This document shows positions 1-3,922 of a DNA stretch of 5,869 nt, in pieces. Position 1 is the first letter of the stretch. Every line of letters begins with the position of its first letter. The notes beneath the pieces were generated by a model. The model ran no database searches and was not told the origin of the DNA. It was given only the letters and a program-made list of their open reading frames with translations. The DNA is taken from positions 1 to 5,869 of the forward strand of contig JAEVYR010000516.1 in the NCBI GenBank assembly GCA_023392645.1, given 5' to 3'. This DNA comes from Chloroflexota bacterium. Its GTDB lineage: Bacteria > Chloroflexota > Chloroflexia > Thermomicrobiales > UBA6265. A program made the translations under genes and the position numbers.

Positions 1-291
1 GGGCCGACGGTGCGCGCCGTCGAGCGGCTGGGTGTCCACTACCTGTCCGAGTTCGAATGGAAAGATCGCAAGGATGAGGACGTGCTGCGCAAGCGCCGCC
101 GGCGGCACTACGAGTCAGCGCGTTCGCGCTTCGAGAAGGCGGGTTTGTTGCTGCGCGCCGACGACGAGGCGTGGGAGCGGTTCGACCGCATCTCGGCGAG
201 GTGGGATCTGCCCGATCAGCACATGCGAGAATGGCTGGAGTATTGCCCGGTTGACGCCGACCTGCCCGATCCCCAGGAGGACAAGCTCTGA
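1..291 (+). CDS. C-terminal part of an unrecognised protein, 5' end outside the window
   Basis: The frame is open from the first base to a TGA at 289-291, giving 96 visible residues. A GTG at position 10 could be a start, but only nine bases precede it and no ribosome-binding site is visible, so I treat the gene as truncated by the window edge. The visible part is highly charged, with a run of Arg/Lys (around residues 28-35), then a predicted helical stretch rich in Glu, Arg and Ala, and an acidic Asp/Pro-rich tail. There is no signal peptide or membrane segment in the visible part. The pattern 'Ala-Gly-Leu-Leu-Leu-Arg-Ala-Asp-Asp-Glu-Ala-Trp-Glu-Arg-Phe' loosely recalls the cytosolic C-termini of small two-TM potassium-channel-like proteins of Gram-positives and Chloroflexota, but this is a memory-based resemblance and weak. 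The coding call is fairly safe; the function is not known. Confidence 0.6.
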   Translation, partial: GPTVRAVERLGVHYLSEFEWKDRKDEDVLRKRRRRHYESARSRFEKAGLLLRADDEAWERFDRISARWDLPDQHMREWLEYCPVDADLPDPQEDKL

Positions 292-367
292 TTGAGCGGG
301 CCTATCGGGTCATCGGCTGTGGGATACTGCGGCATCGTTCGCCCCCCTCCGAAACAAGGAGCTCCCG

Positions 368-1486
368 ATGCCTCGCGAGCTGGTCGCTGAAGCCCCGAGA
401 ACCCCCGTCCTGCGTGACTACGTCGATCCTCCTCTCGGTCCGGCCGACATCCGTATCCGCACCGAGCTCGCCTCGCCGAAGCACGGCACCGAGCTCGTCG
501 GTTACCGCAACGATCCGGTCGCCAGCCGCCCCTACGATCCCGCGTGGGGCGCCGTCATGCCGCGCCCCCCGGAGGAGGCGCTGGCATCCTTCCCTCGCCG
601 GCTCGGCAACATGGCCGTCGGCACCGTGACGGAAATCGGCCCGGAGGTGACCCGCTTCGCCGTTGGCGACCGTGTCTTTGGCCACTTTCCCATCCGGGAG
701 ACGCAGACCGTCGACCAGGCGCGCGCGGACCCGCTGCCGAAGGGCATCTCGGCGGAAGCAGCGCTCTGTATCGATCCCGTGGTGATGGCACTGGCGATGC
801 GCGACGCCGGCATCAAGCTCGGTGACCGCGTGGCCGTGTTCGGGCTCGGCGCGATCGGCCTGATCGCCGTGCAGCTCGCCCGTCTCGCGGGCGCCGCCCA
901 GGTGATTGCGGTCGATCCGCTCGCCAACCGGCGCGAGCTGGCGCTCTCCTTCGGCGCCGACGTCACGATCGACCCGACCGAGGGCGATGGCGATGCCGGG
1001 CTCGCGATCCGTCGGCTGACCCGAGGCGACACGCCACCGGCAGAGCCGGATCTGCCCCGACGGATCACCGGCGGGTACGTCGAGGCGCCGACACAGCGCG
1101 CGCAGCTCGGCGTCGACGTCGCGATCGAGGCGTCGGGGAGCACCCGGGCGCTCGGGCAGGCGATTCGCGCCACCCGCTTCGGCGGCACCGTTTGCATGAT
1201 TTCGTTCTACGGAGGTGACGCCGCCGGGCTGTTGCTCGGCGAGGAGTTCCACATCAACGAGCTGACGCTCGTCTCGGCGCGGGCCGAGAGCCTGCCGATG
1301 CGCGACGCGCCCGGCTGGACGCTGGAGCGGATGGTCCATGTCGGGCTGGACTGGCTGGCCGAGGGGCGAATCAAGACGGACGGCATCATCTCCCCGATCG
1401 TTCCGTTCGACGACAGCGCCGAGGCCTACCGCATGATCGACGAGCACCCGGAACAATCCATCAAGCTCGGCATCCGTTTCGACTGA
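368..1486 (+). CDS. Zinc-independent medium-chain dehydrogenase/reductase (MDR superfamily)
   Basis: A complete 372-residue protein, the usual MDR length. The ATG at 368 is set by AAGGAG at 356-361 with a 6-nt spacer. The N-terminal GroES-like domain (about 1-145) contains Val-Gly-Thr-Val-Thr-Glu-Ile-Gly and Val-Gly-Asp-Arg-Val-Phe, typical of the family. A Rossmann domain follows, with the nucleotide motif Gly-Leu-Gly-Ala-Ile-Gly at 159-164 and an Asp at 183 at the end of the second strand, which suggests NAD(H) rather than NADP(H). The catalytic zinc ligands are missing: the usual Cys-Gly-Thr-Asp is His-Gly-Thr-Glu at 39-42, the Gly-His-Glu motif is absent, and only two cysteines (134 and 276) exist, so no structural four-Cys zinc lobe is possible. 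This resembles the bacteriochlorophyllide-dehydrogenase-like MDR branch annotated as 'zinc-binding dehydrogenase'. An extra loop lies at about 215-246. The substrate is unknown. It seems to be a single-gene unit, 76 nt after the preceding gene. Confidence 0.88.
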   Translation: MPRELVAEAPRTPVLRDYVDPPLGPADIRIRTELASPKHGTELVGYRNDPVASRPYDPAWGAVMPRPPEEALASFPRRLGNMAVGTVTEIGPEVTRFAVGDRVFGHFPIRETQTVDQARADPLPKGISAEAALCIDPVVMALAMRDAGIKLGDRVAVFGLGAIGLIAVQLARLAGAAQVIAVDPLANRRELALSFGADVTIDPTEGDGDAGLAIRRLTRGDTPPAEPDLPRRITGGYVEAPTQRAQLGVDVAIEASGSTRALGQAIRATRFGGTVCMISFYGGDAAGLLLGEEFHINELTLVSARAESLPMRDAPGWTLERMVHVGLDWLAEGRIKTDGIISPIVPFDDSAEAYRMIDEHPEQSIKLGIRFD

Positions 1487-1494
1487 TACCGAAT

Positions 1495-1509
1495 CCAGGT
1501 GAATCCTGG
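1495..1509 (+). terminator. Weak hairpin after the dehydrogenase stop
   Basis: CCAGG, a five-base loop TGAAT, then CCTGG forms a perfect 5-bp inverted repeat nine bases after the TGA at 1484-1486. No T-run follows, so it is not a classic intrinsic terminator. It may protect the 3' end or be chance. Confidence 0.2.
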
Positions 1510-1795
1510 GCGCAGGCGATCCGTAGCGCCTCCCCTGTGGCGGCCCGAGACGGCGGTTCCTCCGCCCGGTGAGTATCCGAGTTGAACGGCGGCGTCGTGC
1601 CCTGCTCGGAGATCGACGTATCGAACACGTAGCTGACCATGGGGGAGCCTTTCACCTGAGGGTGCCGGCGAGGCCCGCCGGAAACTCTGGGCCCACTGCC
1701 GCAAGTTTTCGACCCGATGCCGGCCAATTCGAGCGATCGCGGGCCAGCACGGCGGATTGGCACGAAGGTGTCACGGTAGCCTCGGTGTTTGCAGG

Positions 1796-1834
1796 CGCGT
1801 ATGATGGCGGAGATGCGCATTCACGCAAAGGAGG
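1796..1834 (+). promoter_or_regulatory. Possible vapBC promoter -10, palindrome and Shine-Dalgarno
   Basis: TATGAT at 1800-1805 is a good -10-like hexamer, but the -35 position 17 nt upstream (TAGCCT) is poor. It is followed by ATGCGCAT at 1813-1820, a perfect 8-bp palindrome that could serve as a binding site for the antitoxin, since ribbon-helix-helix antitoxins usually repress their own operons by binding short palindromes. AAAGGAGG at 1827-1834, 7 nt before the ATG at 1842, is a near-perfect Shine-Dalgarno and fixes the vapB start. The ribosome-binding site is solid; the promoter and operator are inference. Confidence 0.4.
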
Positions 1835-1841
1835 CCCAGCC

Positions 1842-2099
1842 ATGGAAAAGGTCAAACTGTCGATCGAGGTCGAGCCGGAGCTGCGACGCCGCGTCAAGCT
1901 CGCCGCGACGAGCAAGGACGAAACGGTGCGACAGTGGATCGTGGCTGCAATCCAGCGCGAGCTTGAGCGAGAAGCCGAGGATGATCTCATTATGCCGGAG
2001 CCTGGAGCCAAGCCACGAGGCATCGCCAATCCTCCCAGACCACGCAGCGGGCGGTTGCTTTCCGATGCCGTAGTGGAGGATCGTGAAGCCTCGTGGTGA
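1842..2099 (+). CDS. vapB: VapB-type antitoxin, ribbon-helix-helix-like
   Basis: An 85-residue protein with ATG at 1842 chosen because AAAGGAGG ends 7 nt upstream. Residues about 3-45 fit a ribbon-helix-helix DNA-binding fold: a short strand (Val-Lys-Leu-Ser-Ile-Glu-Val), then Glu-Leu-Arg-Arg-Arg-Val-Lys-Leu-Ala-Ala helix, a turn, and a second helix (Thr-Val-Arg-Gln-Trp-Ile-Val-Ala-Ala-Ile). The C-terminal half is Pro-rich and ends in Leu-Leu-Ser-Asp-Ala-Val-Val-Glu-Asp-Arg-Glu, the kind of tail that VapB-like antitoxins use to wrap and block the toxin active site. The stop overlaps the start of the PIN-domain gene, as expected for a co-translated toxin-antitoxin pair. By analogy with the family it neutralises the toxin and represses its own operon. 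The antitoxin role rests on both fold and position. Confidence 0.82.
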   Translation: MEKVKLSIEVEPELRRRVKLAATSKDETVRQWIVAAIQRELEREAEDDLIMPEPGAKPRGIANPPRPRSGRLLSDAVVEDREASW

Positions 2100-2524
2100 T
2101 CTATCTTGATACCAGCGCGTGGCTAAAGGTGTATGTTCGCGAAACTCATCACGAACTGGTTGAAGCGGCGATTCAGGAATCCGACCTCGTGGCCACCTCA
2201 ATTATTGCCTACGCCGAAGCTCGATCCGGATTGGCTCGCAGAATGCGTGAGGGCGATTTCACGGAGCAGGCGTACTCCGACATTGTCCGGGGTCTCGATA
2301 GTGACTGGATCACGTTCGCGCGAGTGCCTGTCCAGGATAGGGTGGTGCGATATGCCGGCGAGTTGGCGCACCGTCATGCCCTGCGTGGATGCGACGCAAT
2401 TCATCTTGCGTCGGCATTGTCTTTGGTTGAGCGGGTAGATGTTCTTCAGATCCTGGCATTCGATCGCCGATTGGCCAGTGCGGCACAAGACGCCGGGTTG
2501 ACGATGTATTCGGCCGTTGAGTGA
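2093..2524 (+). CDS. vapC: VapC-type toxin, PIN-domain ribonuclease
   Basis: A 143-residue PIN-domain protein, normal size for VapC. The four acidic residues expected to bind Mg/Mn at the active site are visible: Asp6 (in Tyr-Leu-Asp-Thr-Ser), Glu42 (Tyr-Ala-Glu-Ala-Arg), Asp101 (Gly-Cys-Asp-Ala-Ile-His-Leu-Ala) and Asp124 (Ala-Phe-Asp-Arg-Arg-Leu). It is therefore probably an active site-specific endoribonuclease; VapC enzymes usually cut tRNA or rRNA and arrest growth when free of VapB. The start is GTG at 2093 or the adjacent GTG at 2096; both overlap the vapB stop (7 or 4 nt), which implies translational coupling. GGAGG at 2075-2079 lies a little far upstream. GC falls to about 48-60% in much of this gene against the upper 60s nearby, suggesting horizontal acquisition. 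The target RNA cannot be told from sequence. Confidence 0.92.
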   Translation: MVIYLDTSAWLKVYVRETHHELVEAAIQESDLVATSIIAYAEARSGLARRMREGDFTEQAYSDIVRGLDSDWITFARVPVQDRVVRYAGELAHRHALRGCDAIHLASALSLVERVDVLQILAFDRRLASAAQDAGLTMYSAVE

Positions 2525-2538
2525 GGTAGATAGCTCAC
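2521..2538. terminator. Short inverted repeat between convergent vapC and kynureninase
   Basis: GTGAG (2521-2525) and CTCAC (2534-2538) form a 5-bp stem with an 8-nt loop, overlapping the vapC stop and ending 5 nt before the kynureninase stop. It reads the same on both strands, so it could be a weak bidirectional terminator for two convergent genes only 19 nt apart. No U-tract is present; support is slight. Confidence 0.2.
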
Positions 2539-2543
2539 GATCG

Positions 2544-3830
2544 CTACGTCACCAGGCCACTCGCCTCGACGCGCTCGTGCTCGTCGGTGGCGACGATCTC
2601 CCGCAGCGCCTCCACCGTCCGCCAGAGATCCTCGTACGTCGTGTACAGTGCCACCGGCGCGATCCGGATCACGTCCGGTGGGCGGAAATCGACCACGATG
2701 CCTCGCGCTCGCAACGCCTGCGCGATCGCTGCCGCCGCGTCGTGCTCGACCGCGACGTGCCCGCCCCGCCGGGCGTGCTCGCGCGGGGTGCCGATCCGGT
2801 AGCCGAAGGACTCCTCCATCAGCCCGGCACCTTCGACCCGCGCGATCAGCCAGTCGGTTTGCGCCAGCGACTTCGTCCGGATCGCGTCGATACCCGCCTC
2901 CTCGAAGATCGTCAGCGACCCCAGCAGCGGCGCGGCCGACAGCAGCGGAATCGTGCTGATCTGCCACGCGCCAGCTCCCTCGGCGCCCTCCCACTCGTGC
3001 GACATCGCGAACTGTCGCTCCTTGCGGTAGCCCCACCAGCCGGCGAGCGCCGGCTCGGCGTTGAAGTGACGCGGGTGGACGTAGAGCGCGCCGACCGCGC
3101 CCGGTCCGGCGTTGAGGTACTAGTAGGAGCACCAGAAGGCGAAATCGACGCCCCAGGCCTCCAGCTCGTGCGGCACCGCCCCCGCCGAGTGCGCGCAGTC
3201 GAAGCCGATCGGGATGCCTCGCTCGCGCGCCGCCGCGGTCAGCCGGGCGATATCGAGCAGTTGTCCCGATCGGTAGAGCATCGAAGGCAGCAGCGCCAGC
3301 GCGATATCGTGCGTCAGCGCGGCGATCACGTCGTCCTCGGCGATCGTGCGCCCGTCGCGGCTCGGCACCAGCACGAGATCGGATTCGGGATCGCCGCCGC
3401 GCCGGCGGATCAGGCTCATGAGCGCGTAGACGTCGGAGGGAAAGTCGAGCGACGTCGCGACGATCTTCCTGCGCTCACCCTCGGGACGGTAGAAGGTGCC
3501 CGCGAGCTGGTGCAGGTTGACCGTCGTGGTGCCGGTGACGACGACCGAATCCGGACTCGCGCCCATCAGCGGCGCCATCCGCGCGCCGAGAGTCTCCCCG
3601 AGCGTGAACCACGGCGGATCGGCGTCCAGCCAGCCCGCGATGCCGTGCGATTTCCACGACGCGAGCGCGTCGAGTACCGCCGCTTCGGCCTCGCGGGAGA
3701 GCAGCCCGAGCGAGTTGCCGTCGAGCTGGATCGTGCCGGGCGGGATGAAGAACCGCTCGCGGAACCGGCCCAGCGGGTCGGCGGCGTCGAGCGCGCGGGC
3801 GTCGGTTTCGGTTTTCGCAGTGTGGGGCAT
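2544..3830 (-). pseudogene. kynU: Kynureninase, interrupted by an in-frame amber codon at the PLP lysine
   Basis: Kynureninase is a cytosolic PLP enzyme (fold type I) that splits L-kynurenine to anthranilate and alanine in tryptophan breakdown. From ATG at 3830 to TAG at 2544-2546 there are 428 codons, normal for the family, in one frame with one break: TAG at codon 237. Visible family motifs, in order: Leu-Asp-Gly-Asn-Ser-Leu-Gly (36-42), Thr-Gly-Thr-Thr-Thr-Val-Asn-Leu (99-106), Phe-Pro-Ser-Asp (130-133), Asp211 and His214 in Phe-Asp-Cys-Ala-His-Ser-Ala-Gly, Trp-Cys-Ser-Tyr236, then TAG, then Tyr-Leu-Asn-Ala-Gly-Pro-Gly, Thr-Pro-Arg-Glu-His-Ala (348-353), and Arg389 in Ile-Arg-Ile-Ala-Pro-Val. 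Numbering runs ten above the Pseudomonas enzyme at Asp201, His204, Tyr226 and Lys227. Without read-through the product is a 236-residue piece lacking the catalytic lysine and C-terminal domain. The ribosome-binding site is weak. No other pathway gene is in the window. The identity is very sure; whether it is a true pseudogene or a sequencing error is open. Confidence 0.9.
3120..3122 (-). other. In-frame TAG replacing the catalytic lysine codon of kynureninase
   Basis: On the minus strand the codons read TTC TGG TGC TCC TAC TAG, then TAC CTC AAC. Family members have Lys between the two Tyr residues; this Lys forms the internal aldimine with PLP (Lys227 in Pseudomonas fluorescens, Lys276 in human). 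AAG to TAG is a single A-to-T change. It also creates an ACTAGT hexamer within the 8-bp palindrome TACTAGTA (3118-3125). Confidence 0.93.
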
Positions 3831-3922
3831 GGAATCGTCCCGGACGTGGTGCGCGGTTGGTTGAAGGCAGCCTCCGGCCCGGTGGCTTCGGTGGCTCCCG
3901 GCATCATACGCGAGTGGCGCGG
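3831..3922 (-). promoter_or_regulatory. Gap between the LuxR regulator and kynureninase, possible promoter
   Basis: The 92 nt between the regulator stop (TGA at 3923-3925) and the kynureninase ATG contain, on the minus strand, TATGAT (complement of 3903-3908), a good -10-like hexamer about 70 nt before the ATG. No -35 match at normal spacing is seen; the nearest candidate, CTGACC, is only 12 nt away. There is no clear rho-independent terminator after the regulator, so co-transcription is also possible. No strong Shine-Dalgarno precedes the ATG; GGGACG is the nearest purine-rich stretch. Confidence 0.25.

Larger units (their letters stand above)
1487..1841. other. Intergenic region between the dehydrogenase and vapB
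   Basis: About 355 nt with no convincing gene. Open frames cross it on both strands, but none has family-like sequence. A plus-strand frame continuous with vapB begins at a GTG at 1569, but the excellent ribosome-binding site right before 1842 argues against that longer form. A minus-strand 59-codon frame (1640 to 1461) with a weak AAAGG upstream is only a faint candidate. A small inverted repeat lies just after the dehydrogenase stop, and a possible promoter lies near the right end. I see no tRNA, CRISPR or IS ends here. Confidence 0.6.

Noticed and set aside
323..328. GATACT as a -10 box for the dehydrogenase
   Set aside because: No -35-like hexamer at 16-18 nt upstream; the nearest, TTGAGC at 292-297, is 25 nt away.
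292..390. A 32-residue frame from TTG at 292 after AGGAGG at 275-280
   Set aside because: It overlaps the dehydrogenase start, has an 11-nt spacer and no recognisable content; the AGGAGG encodes part of the preceding protein's tail.
302..1456. A 384-codon open frame on the minus strand opposite the dehydrogenase
   Set aside because: Same reason: an antisense shadow of a high-GC gene with no recognisable domain.
1569..2099. A longer form of the antitoxin starting at GTG 1569
   Set aside because: The extra N-terminal 91 residues have no antitoxin-like features, while AAAGGAGG lies 7 nt before the ATG at 1842, giving a normal VapB length.
2544..3005. The C-terminal kynureninase part as a separate 153-residue gene from ATG 3005
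   Set aside because: The frame continues upstream of this ATG with family-conserved sequence up to the TAG, and the piece would lack the PLP site; it is the rest of the interrupted gene.
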